In this document: positions 17,546 to 25,178 of the stretch, piece by piece
Layout of the letters: the number at the start of each line of letters is the position of its first letter
Numbering within the stretch: the first letter of the stretch is position 1
Origin: Bacillus sp. MRMR6
Lineage (GTDB): Bacteria; Bacillota; Bacilli; Bacillales; Cytobacillaceae
Length of the DNA stretch: 64,000 nucleotides
Reading direction: 5' to 3'
NCBI RefSeq assembly: GCF_001940785.1
Contig: NZ_MSLS01000001.1
Span: 62,001-126,000, forward strand
The notes under the pieces: model-generated
Databases searched by the model: none
The model's input: the letters and a program-made list of their open reading frames with translations, nothing else
What the model was told of the DNA's origin: nothing
Program-made: the position numbers and the translations under genes

Positions 17546-17563
17546 TGAATGAGTATTCATTCG
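17546..17563. promoter_or_regulatory. FadR-like palindromic operator upstream of adhE
   Basis: TGAATGAGTATTCATTCG fits the B. subtilis FadR consensus TGAATGAMTANTCATTCA at all but two positions. It lies 126 nt before the adhE start. FadR (a TetR-type repressor released by long-chain acyl-CoA) normally controls fatty acid degradation genes. A possible downstream promoter is TCGACA (17578-17583), 17 nt, CATGAT (17601-17606). Confidence 0.6.
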
Positions 17564-17688
17564 TTTTCTCGCAAAAATCGACAAAATACGCATTGTCTAA
17601 CATGATATATTTTAGCCAGATTCACATCATCAGGATCTCTAGCATGTTCATCACATTTTTAGAATTAAAGTGTTTGGAGGGAATTGAA

Positions 17689-20313
17689 GTGGCTGTAGAA
17701 GAAAGAATGATTCAGGAAAAGAAAGACATTGCCTCAGCGATTGATGTTTTAGCAAAGAATGCCGCTGTCGCACTTGCAAAATTCCGTTGTTATAACCAAG
17801 AGATGGTGGATGAAATCGTTAAGCAGATGGCCCACACTGCCCTTAGTCATCATAAAGACCTGGCAAAGCTTGCTGTGGAGGAAACAAGGAGAGGTGTGTA
17901 TGAGGATAAGGTTTTTAAAAATATGTTCGCTACAGAGTTTATCTACAATAACATAAGAGATTTAAAAACAGTTGGTGTCATTAGTGAAAACGAGCATGAA
18001 GGAATGGTAGAGATGGCTGAGCCAGTGGGTGTTATTGCTGGTGTAATTCCAATTACTAATCCAACATCGACTGTTATTTTCAAGTCACTCATTTCACTTA
18101 AGACCAGAAATCCAATTATCTTTGCATTTCCTAAATATGCTCAGAAGTGCTGTACGGCAGCCGCAACCCTGCTTAAAGAAGCAGCCATAAAAGCGGGAGC
18201 ACCAGTTAACTGTATTCAATGGATTGAAATTCCATCCCATGAAGCTTTTCAGACATTGATGAAGCATCCAAAAATTTCCCTCATCCTTGCCACAGGGGGG
18301 CCAAACCTTGTAAAAGCCGCTTACAGTTCAGGTAAACCAGCACTTGGCGTAGGGGCTGGCAATGTACCTTGTTATATCGAAAAGACCGCTGATATTAAGA
18401 GAGCCGTCAACGATCTAATATTATCTAAAACATTCGATAATGGTATGATTTGTGCTTCAGAGCAAGCTTTAATTATTGATAAAGAGATTTATAAAGAAGT
18501 TAAGAACGAATTGCTCGAGAATAGTTGCTATTTCCTAAATAATGAAGAAAAACAAATGATTGAACGTACAGTTATAGATGAAAAGAGTGCTTCTCTTAAC
18601 CCATTGATTGTTGGTCTTCCAGCCTTTGTAATTGCGAAAATGGCTGGTGTTAATGTCCCAGTAAACACGAAAATTCTCATCGCTGAATTAAATGGTGTTG
18701 GACCAAAGTTCCCGCTTTCCTGTGAAAAACTCAGTCCCATCCTTGCCTGTTATAAGGTAGATAGCTTTGCTGAAGGTTTGCTTATCGCTGAAGAGACTCT
18801 CGAATATGGCGGTTTAGGGCACTCTGCGGCTATTCATACGGCCGACCAAAATGTAATCGACACCTTTGCCCTTCGTTTGAAGGTAGGACGAATTATGGTT
18901 AATACCCCATCAACACATGGAGCGATTGGTGATATATATAACACATCATTACCGTCTCTAACCATTGGATGTGGAACATATGGAGGGAACTCAGTGTCAC
19001 AAAATGTTGGAGCAGCTAATTTAATTAATATTAAGAAGGTAGCTAAAAGAAGAAACATGACCCAATGGTTTAAGGTCCCATCGCAGGTATTTTTTGAGAG
19101 AAACTCTATTCAGGTTTTAGCTTCGATACCAAATATCTCAAAAGTAATGATTGTAACAAGTCAAAGTCAACTTAAAAATGGATCTGTCGACCGTGTGCTC
19201 TATCAACTAAAAAAACATCCAGGCAATATCCGATATGAGATTTTATCTGATATTGAACCTGAACCAAATATTGATACTGTCATGAATGGTGCAGACAGAA
19301 TGAGAAAGTTTCAGCCTGATTGTTTAATTGCGCTAGGGGGAGGATCGGTTATGGATGCAGCAAAGGCGATGTGGCTATTCTATGAACATCCCGATGCAGA
19401 TTTCAATAGTCTAAAGCTTAAATTCTTTGATCCTATTAAGAGGGTAGTAAGATTTCCATCTCTAAGAGGCAAAGCTATTTTTGTCGCAATTCCGACAACA
19501 TCAGGTACTGGATCAGAAGTAACATCCTTTTCTGTTATTTCTGATAATCAAGCAAATATTAAATATCCACTGGCTGATCTTCAGCTTACCCCAGATATTG
19601 CAATAGTCGATCCAGATTTGGTTATGACCGTTCCGAAACTGGTGACTGCAGATACGGGCATAGATGTTTTGACACATGCAATAGAAGCCTATGTCTCTGT
19701 GCTTGCAAATGATTTTACAGATGGATTGGCATTAAAAGCAATACAATTAGTATTTAATTATTTACCAAAAGCGTATCGAGATGGCAGTGATGAGCTTGCC
19801 CGAGAAAAAATGCATAATGCTTCATCAATAGCAGGTATGGCATTTGGAAATGCATTTTTAGGAATTAATCATAGTCTAGCACATGCACTTGGTGCAGAAT
19901 TTAATATTGCTCATGGCAGGGCAAATGCAATCATGCTGCCTCATGTGATACGTTACAATGCAGCTAAACCTAATAAATTCATGACTTACCCTAAATACGA
20001 GAAGTTTATCGCAGACCAACGATATGCGGAAATTGCCAAAATGCTAGGACTGCCAGCTGCAACTGTAGAGCAGGGAGTTGAAAGCCTGATTCAAGCTGTC
20101 ATCAAGCTTGCCGGGGAGTTAGATATGCCTTTAAGTATTGAGGCTGTGGGAGTTAGTAAAATAGAATTTGAAAGGAAAATTAATAGCTTAGCAGAGAATG
20201 CCTTTGATGACCAAGATACAATTGCCAACCCAAAGCAGCCGCTCATTTCAGAGCTAGTGGAAATATATAAGAGTGCATATGAAGGTGTAGGGGATTTAGG
20301 AAGTAAAAAGTAA
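17689..20313 (+). CDS. adhE: Bifunctional aldehyde-alcohol dehydrogenase AdhE
   Basis: 874 aa from GTG at 17689, which has GGAGGG 7 nt before it; the long upstream extension of the frame runs through the control region and is rejected. The N-terminal half is a CoA-acylating aldehyde dehydrogenase with catalytic Cys255 (NGMICASEQ); the C-terminal half is an iron-dependent alcohol dehydrogenase (GGGSVMDAAKAM, LTHAIEAYVS, NHSLAHALGAEFNIAHGRAN). It reduces acetyl-CoA (or acyl-CoA) to ethanol with NADH and can run backwards. No terminator separates it from the phasin-like and phaRC genes, 52 nt downstream, so they may share a transcript. Confidence 0.95.
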   Translation: MAVEERMIQEKKDIASAIDVLAKNAAVALAKFRCYNQEMVDEIVKQMAHTALSHHKDLAKLAVEETRRGVYEDKVFKNMFATEFIYNNIRDLKTVGVISENEHEGMVEMAEPVGVIAGVIPITNPTSTVIFKSLISLKTRNPIIFAFPKYAQKCCTAAATLLKEAAIKAGAPVNCIQWIEIPSHEAFQTLMKHPKISLILATGGPNLVKAAYSSGKPALGVGAGNVPCYIEKTADIKRAVNDLILSKTFDNGMICASEQALIIDKEIYKEVKNELLENSCYFLNNEEKQMIERTVIDEKSASLNPLIVGLPAFVIAKMAGVNVPVNTKILIAELNGVGPKFPLSCEKLSPILACYKVDSFAEGLLIAEETLEYGGLGHSAAIHTADQNVIDTFALRLKVGRIMVNTPSTHGAIGDIYNTSLPSLTIGCGTYGGNSVSQNVGAANLINIKKVAKRRNMTQWFKVPSQVFFERNSIQVLASIPNISKVMIVTSQSQLKNGSVDRVLYQLKKHPGNIRYEILSDIEPEPNIDTVMNGADRMRKFQPDCLIALGGGSVMDAAKAMWLFYEHPDADFNSLKLKFFDPIKRVVRFPSLRGKAIFVAIPTTSGTGSEVTSFSVISDNQANIKYPLADLQLTPDIAIVDPDLVMTVPKLVTADTGIDVLTHAIEAYVSVLANDFTDGLALKAIQLVFNYLPKAYRDGSDELAREKMHNASSIAGMAFGNAFLGINHSLAHALGAEFNIAHGRANAIMLPHVIRYNAAKPNKFMTYPKYEKFIADQRYAEIAKMLGLPAATVEQGVESLIQAVIKLAGELDMPLSIEAVGVSKIEFERKINSLAENAFDDQDTIANPKQPLISELVEIYKSAYEGVGDLGSKK

Positions 20314-20364
20314 TACCAAGGAATATTCATCTGTACCAATCAACCAATAAAGGGAGTGAATAGG

Positions 20365-21027
20365 ATGGCTGACAAAGAAAAAAAGGAATATGTAGAACAG
20401 GATGAGAGACTCAACTCTACTAATGAAGGACAAGGTTCGGAACCTGAAAAACTAGTAATAGAAGAAAATACGGTAGGACAAACAAGTTTAGATATTCTTT
20501 GGAATCAGGCATTTCGTGAGCTGGATGAATGGGTAAACCATGCCAATTTCCGCGATGATACTTTTTTGAAAGAAGCAGCTTTTTTTGCAGAGCGTATTAA
20601 ACGAAACCAAGAGAATATTAGTGTAGTGACGGAGCAATTTACTAAAGAGCTTGCTGAATGGGAAAGAAACGCAAGAGAAGAAATATTGATGTCAACTACC
20701 ACATTGCAGCACTTTTTACCAAGAGTATCCTATGAAGAAATAAATCAACAAATCGATCAGGTTCAAAATAAAGCGATGTCTATTTTAAGAGCCCCTTGTC
20801 AGGTAATCGAAAATAATCAGCTGATGGATCAATATTTAACAATGGTAGAAAAATATATTTCATTGAGAAAAGCTAGTAGGAAACAATATATTAAGACTAT
20901 CAAACAAGCTGCAGGTCTTATCTATGAGAGCCAGAAAGGTTTTGTTGATTTATTTACCAATCAACTCAAATCCTTGATCCTTCCATTTAATAAGTATATG
21001 GAAAAAACGGAAGAGCTTACTAAATAA
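20365..21027 (+). CDS. Phasin-like protein heading phaR-phaC
   Basis: 220 aa, predicted helical, charged, no membrane segment. SLDILWNQAFRELDEW near residue 45 matches the TLWNQ motif at the N-terminus of both PhaP proteins here, but the rest is divergent. Probably a third granule-associated protein (inference). The ATG with AGGGAG 8 nt upstream is preferred over a GTG three codons earlier that overlaps that site. It occupies the position before phaR, where I know of no standard gene in Bacillus pha loci. Confidence 0.7.
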   Translation: MADKEKKEYVEQDERLNSTNEGQGSEPEKLVIEENTVGQTSLDILWNQAFRELDEWVNHANFRDDTFLKEAAFFAERIKRNQENISVVTEQFTKELAEWERNAREEILMSTTTLQHFLPRVSYEEINQQIDQVQNKAMSILRAPCQVIENNQLMDQYLTMVEKYISLRKASRKQYIKTIKQAAGLIYESQKGFVDLFTNQLKSLILPFNKYMEKTEELTK

Positions 21028-21044
21028 TAAAATAAGGGTGATAA

Positions 21045-21746
21045 ATGATGTCCAGTGAAAAAGGGTACGAACCATTTGAAGCTTTCAAACAAATTAGTAA
21101 TATGTGGGAAAAACAACTAAACGGTATGTTATATATGATGACAGATAATAAAGAGTTTGTACGACTGGCTAAGACTGGATTAGATAGTCATTCCCGTTAT
21201 ATGGACCTTCTTAGAAAAAATCAAGAGCTGATGGCAGGGTTGATGAATATTCCTACTAAAAAGGATGTTGCCAATGTGGCAAAACTGTCCATTCAAGCAG
21301 AAGCGAAAATTGATATTCTAGAAGAACAAATCTGGAATCTGCAAGATAGTTTAGGCACAATCAAAAAAGATAACCTTGGATTATTTCAGGAAATGGTAAA
21401 CCTAGTAAAACAATTAAGGTTAGACTTTCAGCAAACCGCTCAAGAAGCTTCTGAAATCAAAAAAGTTAGGGAAGAGCTTCAAGAATTGAGGAGAGGTCTA
21501 GTTGATGTTAAGATTCTTCAGGTGAACATTCAGGAGGTTCAGAAAGAGCTTGTGGAAATTAAGGATATGAATAATTATTCCGAAACAAAGTTAATTCAAC
21601 ACGATTTACAGGAAGTAAAAATGGGAATGGTCCAATTATCAGACATAAAGAATGAAATTACAGCCTTAAAAGGACTAATGAATAAAGAAGCAACAAAGGG
21701 TAAGGGGAAAGAGAAGGATAAGGAATTAGTTGCTGCAAAATATTGA
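21045..21746 (+). CDS. phaR: Class IV PHA synthase subunit PhaR
   Basis: 233 aa, helical and coiled-coil-rich (about residues 90-215), starting with FEAFKQISNMWEKQLNGM typical of PhaR. PhaR has no catalytic residues but is required for PhaC activity in Bacillus. The Lys/Glu-rich tail (KGKGKEKDKE) is unstructured. It sits 17 nt after the phasin-like gene and 19 nt before phaC, so it is co-transcribed. phaB (acetoacetyl-CoA reductase), which lies between phaR and phaC in B. megaterium, is absent. Confidence 0.9.
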   Translation: MMSSEKGYEPFEAFKQISNMWEKQLNGMLYMMTDNKEFVRLAKTGLDSHSRYMDLLRKNQELMAGLMNIPTKKDVANVAKLSIQAEAKIDILEEQIWNLQDSLGTIKKDNLGLFQEMVNLVKQLRLDFQQTAQEASEIKKVREELQELRRGLVDVKILQVNIQEVQKELVEIKDMNNYSETKLIQHDLQEVKMGMVQLSDIKNEITALKGLMNKEATKGKGKEKDKELVAAKY

Positions 21747-21765
21747 ATGAGAGGGGGCGTTAATA

Positions 21766-22845
21766 ATGTGTGCACAAATAATGGGAAAAGGCATAATACC
21801 TAGTTTAGATATTGGAAGGGAAATATATAGGTGGAATCAAGTGTATAAAGTGTATACGGAACCAAAACCAGAAATTGAATCCACACCAAGAGAATGTGTC
21901 TGGAAAAAAAATAAGACCACTCTATGGTATCACCCTGCTGATGAAAAAAAATACAAAACTCCTATCTTTCTAGTTTATTCACTGCTAAATAAATCATATA
22001 TTTTGGATGTAGGCAAAGGGAGCAGTGTAGTAGGCGGATTGACGGAGCGTGGCTATGATGTGTATCTACTTGATTGGGGTTCCCCAGGCTTAGAGGATGC
22101 TGAAATAACACTAGATCACTATATTCTTGATTATCTAGAAAGCGCTGTAAAACGTGCACTAAGACATTCTAGAGCAAATGAAATATCAATGGTCGGATAT
22201 TGCCTAGGCGGTACGCTGGCTGCTATCTTTACATCTATTACGGATTTGCCAATTAAAAACTTAGTGATTGCTGCAGTTCCCATTGATTTTAGTATCGGAA
22301 TTGTCCCGCAAAAGTGGCTGGACAGTCTGCAAAATGGTGAGCTCTCTTTTGATCGCTTTGCAGATGCGTATGGAACGCTGCCTTCAGAGTTTTTATACTT
22401 GATGTTCAGGATGCTGTCACCAATCTACGGCAGTCCCATGATAAATTTGGTCACACGTGCACATGATTATGAATATGTTACGAAATGGCGCCGTATGGAC
22501 AAATGGACAAAAGATACGGCATCATTTTCAGGAGCTGCATTTAAGCAAATGTTTAATAATTTATATAAAGATAATAAACTTTTATACGGTGAATTGATGA
22601 TTGGCGGCAAAAAAGTAGACTTGAAGAATATAAAATGTTCACTATTTGTATTTTCTACATCAAGGGATGCACTTGTTTTAGAGCAGCAAACCCTACCTGT
22701 TTTAGATTTGGTTTCAAGTGAAGACAAGACGTATGAAGTATTTGATGCAGGACATGTTTCACTCGCCTTAACAGGCCAATTTGCTGTTTTTGTTGATAAG
22801 TGGATTTCTTCAAGGTCTGATGCCTTAGAATTAGCTTATAGCTAA
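21766..22845 (+). CDS. phaC: Class IV PHA synthase catalytic subunit PhaC
   Basis: 359 aa, the usual length for class III/IV PhaC. Alpha/beta-hydrolase fold with the lipase-like box GYCLGG holding catalytic Cys146, Asp301 (STSRDALV) and His330 (AGHVSLAL). It polymerises 3-hydroxyacyl-CoA on granules together with PhaR. GAGGGGG, 8 nt before ATG, gives a strong start. Last gene of the forward operon; it converges on the hydrolase gene. A close paralogue ends at 322. Confidence 0.96.
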   Translation: MCAQIMGKGIIPSLDIGREIYRWNQVYKVYTEPKPEIESTPRECVWKKNKTTLWYHPADEKKYKTPIFLVYSLLNKSYILDVGKGSSVVGGLTERGYDVYLLDWGSPGLEDAEITLDHYILDYLESAVKRALRHSRANEISMVGYCLGGTLAAIFTSITDLPIKNLVIAAVPIDFSIGIVPQKWLDSLQNGELSFDRFADAYGTLPSEFLYLMFRMLSPIYGSPMINLVTRAHDYEYVTKWRRMDKWTKDTASFSGAAFKQMFNNLYKDNKLLYGELMIGGKKVDLKNIKCSLFVFSTSRDALVLEQQTLPVLDLVSSEDKTYEVFDAGHVSLALTGQFAVFVDKWISSRSDALELAYS

Positions 22846-22863
22846 TATGAACTGTAAATAATC

Positions 22864-22880
22864 AGGAAGGACCCCCATCC
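22864..22880. terminator. Bidirectional hairpin between phaC and hydrolase
   Basis: GGAAGGA and TCCTTCC arms around a short loop; on the + strand followed by CGATATATTTTTT. It mirrors the hairpin at 371-398 in the other locus. Confidence 0.6.
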
Positions 22881-22895
22881 TTCCCGATATATTTT

Positions 22896-23678
22896 TTAAG
22901 CAGCAGCCATATACCGGTTTAAGAACTTTCTTAGCAGAAGATTAAACCGGTCAGTTGCTTCTAGTTTTGCTAAGTGGCCCGTGTTCCTCATGATGATAAA
23001 CTCTGAATTTGGAATACTCTTATGCATACACAATTGCAGCCAAAAAGGCAGCACAGAGTCATATTGACAGCTGATGATTAACGTAGGTATTTTTATCTTT
23101 GGAAGTAAAGACACATTATTAACCTCTAAACAAGATTTCAATGATTGTTTAAAAATTTCCCCTTTAGGCTGAAAATATAGATGGAATTGCTCGACTAACT
23201 CATCTTTCCAGCTGTATAGAGCCATTTTACCTGCCCTTTCTTCAAATCTTCCTTCGTTGGAAAGTTTTTTAAATTTTGAAGCCATATGTTTAAACGCTAC
23301 TTTTCCTAAATTCTTTGGGATATAGTGGAACGTGCTAACTAGAATGAGTGATCGGCAGAGGTCTGGTGATTGACGGTAAATTTCTTGTGCAACAGCGCCG
23401 CCCATAGATAAGCCAAGAATGTGAGCGCTTTCAATTTGTAACTCCTTTAATAGGCTAATAATATCCTCAGCGAAATGTTGGATTGAAATCCCCTCGGTTT
23501 TGGTACACTCACCATGCCCTCTAAGATCCGGAATGATTAACTCATATTGGTCTGCAAATTCAAATTGACTATGCCACCCCTCCTTTACTTCACCTAACCC
23601 ATGAATAAGAACTAATGGTTCTCCATTGCCAAAATGTAAATAAGGAGTCCCAAATTTACTTACTTTCGATTTTTTCAT
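22896..23678 (-). CDS. Alpha/beta hydrolase linked to the second pha locus
   Basis: 260 aa from the ATG at 23676-23678, which has AGGTG 5 nt upstream; a 27-codon extension would cover the divergent phaQ promoter. Catalytic triad Ser91 (GLSMGG), Asp207 (CQYDSVL), His235 (NTGHLAKLEA). Closely similar over the whole length to the hydrolase at 395-1171 (shared GLGEVKEGW, LRGHG, IESAH, VAQEIYRQ). Conserved position between phaC and phaQ/phaP suggests a function in PHA turnover or monomer supply, which is inference. Confidence 0.87.
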   Translation of the reverse strand: MKKSKVSKFGTPYLHFGNGEPLVLIHGLGEVKEGWHSQFEFADQYELIIPDLRGHGECTKTEGISIQHFAEDIISLLKELQIESAHILGLSMGGAVAQEIYRQSPDLCRSLILVSTFHYIPKNLGKVAFKHMASKFKKLSNEGRFEERAGKMALYSWKDELVEQFHLYFQPKGEIFKQSLKSCLEVNNVSLLPKIKIPTLIISCQYDSVLPFWLQLCMHKSIPNSEFIIMRNTGHLAKLEATDRFNLLLRKFLNRYMAAA

Positions 23679-23771
23679 TGTACACCTACTTATTCGTTTT
23701 ATAAAATATTTTCCAATATATGGGTATTCTAAACGTGATGTTACATCATATAGTAACATGTATTTGCCAAC

Positions 23772-23811
23772 TTGACAAAATATTACCTATAGGTGTAAAA
23801 TACATATAGGT
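23772..23811 (+). promoter_or_regulatory. phaQ-phaP promoter with palindromic PhaQ operator
   Basis: TTGACA (23772-23777), an 18-nt spacer and TAAAAT (23796-23801). An imperfect inverted repeat at 23785-23811 (left arm ACCTATAGGTGT, AAA centre, right arm ATACATATAGGT; 10 of 12 positions pair) covers the spacer and -10. This fits an operator for autorepression by PhaQ. Confidence 0.75.
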
Positions 23812-23825
23812 GAGGTGATATAAAA

Positions 23826-24263
23826 ATGGTAAATCAAGACAATCAATCTGTCAATCCATCAAAAAATTTTGTATTGCCATTTATTTTATTACTACTTAGC
23901 AGAATGTCTCTTCACGGTTATGAGCTAAGTCAGAAATTACAGGCATTCGGTTTTAAATCGATTGATCAGGGGAATCTCTATAGATTGCTAAGACAATTAG
24001 AAAAAGACGAACTAGTTACTTCAGAATGGGATACCAATGGAAGTGGTCCTGCTAAAAGACGATACTCTATAACGAAGGCTGGAATTACATACTTAAAAGG
24101 CTATGCCAATCAACTTGAATCATATCAATCAATGCTGGATCAATTTTTCAAAATGTATTCTAGTTTCCTTGAGCTCTATATCCCTTCTTTCCAAAAGAAG
24201 GATTCCATAGAGAAAGTAAATAATAGTACGAGGAGGAAGGATCATGGCACAGAAGAAGAGTGA
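23826..24263 (+). CDS. phaQ: PadR-family transcriptional regulator PhaQ
   Basis: 145 aa. The N-terminal winged helix has the PadR-like pattern LLLLSRMSLHGYELSQKL, then GNLYRLLRQLEKDELV and GPAKRRYSITKAG; a helical C-terminal dimerisation segment follows. In B. megaterium PhaQ represses phaQ and phaP and is released by PHB. Here it lies directly before phaP and overlaps its start by 20 nt, and a palindrome covers its promoter, consistent with the same circuit. Confidence 0.9.
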   Translation: MVNQDNQSVNPSKNFVLPFILLLLSRMSLHGYELSQKLQAFGFKSIDQGNLYRLLRQLEKDELVTSEWDTNGSGPAKRRYSITKAGITYLKGYANQLESYQSMLDQFFKMYSSFLELYIPSFQKKDSIEKVNNSTRRKDHGTEEE

Positions 24264-24852
24264 AGCAGTTCCGGCTGAAGAAAAAAAGCTTCCTGTATTG
24301 GAAGAGCATAAGACTGAAGGTTTATTTATTGATACACTTTGGAATCAGTATGAGCAGTCACTTGAAAGAGCCCGCAAACTGCGTGAAGCACGTGAGGATG
24401 CTTATATGAATGCCTTAAAGGAAATTGTTAAGTTCAATAAACAATACAGAAAATCTCTTGCCGGCCTCTATGATCAAACAAGAAAGACTAACAAGGAAGT
24501 TATAACAGGGTTGCTTCAGCAATTGAATACACGCAAAGACGAATTAATAAAAGCAGAAGAAAAAATGGAAGCAGAATTGGTTACCGAGCGTGAAGAACTT
24601 AAAAACCAATTGAAGGAAGTCACAAAGCAACTAGAAAATCTTGCATTAACTCCTGTTAAATCAATCATTGGAATCATTGACCAGCTAGAGGATAATTTCG
24701 AGAAGAGTACAGAATCAAATATTGCTTATGCCCGTGAACGTAGAAATGCGTGGCAGCAGGTAACAAATGAATATGTTAAAATGGCTAGAAATACTCATAG
24801 TGAGATTGTTGAACGTGGGAAAAACAGCCTTAAAGTGTTAGTGAAAAACTAA
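24244..24852 (+). CDS. phaP: Phasin PhaP, second copy
   Basis: 202 aa, helical, charged, coiled-coil-like in the middle (EEKMEAELVTEREELKNQ, about residues 105-122). Carries FIDTLWNQYEQSLERARKLREARED, collinear with the first PhaP. Binds PHA granules. The GAGGAAGG ribosome binding site lies inside phaQ, whose end overlaps this gene by 20 nt, so the two are translationally coupled. Ends in a terminator. Confidence 0.92.
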   Translation: MAQKKSEAVPAEEKKLPVLEEHKTEGLFIDTLWNQYEQSLERARKLREAREDAYMNALKEIVKFNKQYRKSLAGLYDQTRKTNKEVITGLLQQLNTRKDELIKAEEKMEAELVTEREELKNQLKEVTKQLENLALTPVKSIIGIIDQLEDNFEKSTESNIAYARERRNAWQQVTNEYVKMARNTHSEIVERGKNSLKVLVKN

Positions 24853-24880
24853 ATATTAAGGAAATCTAGTATACATTTAA

Positions 24881-24912
24881 AAACAGATCAGTTTATGGTC
24901 TGTTTTTTTTGT
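24881..24912 (+). terminator. Terminator of phaQ-phaP
   Basis: AAACAGATC and GGTCTGTTT arms (one G-T pair), a 7-nt loop and a T-run to 24909. Confidence 0.85.
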
Positions 24913-24953
24913 ATTCTTGAACAATTTGTTAAATTACGTGCGAATAAGTAATT

Positions 24954-25008
24954 TGAAACATAATTGTAATCTAATTATTACTTAAATGACAAGATTTGAT
25001 GATATACT
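24954..25008 (+). promoter_or_regulatory. Candidate WalR box and promoter of cwlO
   Basis: TGAAAC-ATAAT-TGTAAT at 24954-24970 matches the WalR direct repeat TGTWAH-N5-TGTWAH at 11 of 12 fixed positions. A -10-like TATACT lies at 25003-25008. This would leave a leader of about 165 nt before the start codon, similar to the long cwlO leader known in B. subtilis. The gap 24913-25178 holds nothing else I can name. Confidence 0.45.
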
Positions 25009-25178
25009 TCTATTTGCAACAATATAAGCTATTATCAGCCAAATTATTTTTTTATAGAATAGAATATTTAAGATTGATAGAGTGAAATATGACTAGATTC
25101 TAAAAATAATGTCTAAATTATTTGGTTCGTAGACTAAGACTTCCAATCGCTTAGCTATGAAGGAAAGCAGGGAATAGA

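Noticed and set aside
17473..17688. 72-codon N-terminal extension of adhE
   Set aside because: No ribosome binding site; includes the ppc terminator arm and the FadR-like operator. GTG at 17689 has GGAGGG.
20505..20702. Reverse 65-codon frame opposite the phasin-like gene
   Set aside because: Shadow of a forward operon gene; composition not protein-like.
23679..23759. 27-codon N-terminal extension of the second hydrolase
   Set aside because: It would cover the divergent phaQ promoter; the paralogue starts at the shorter position and AGGTG precedes the shorter ATG.
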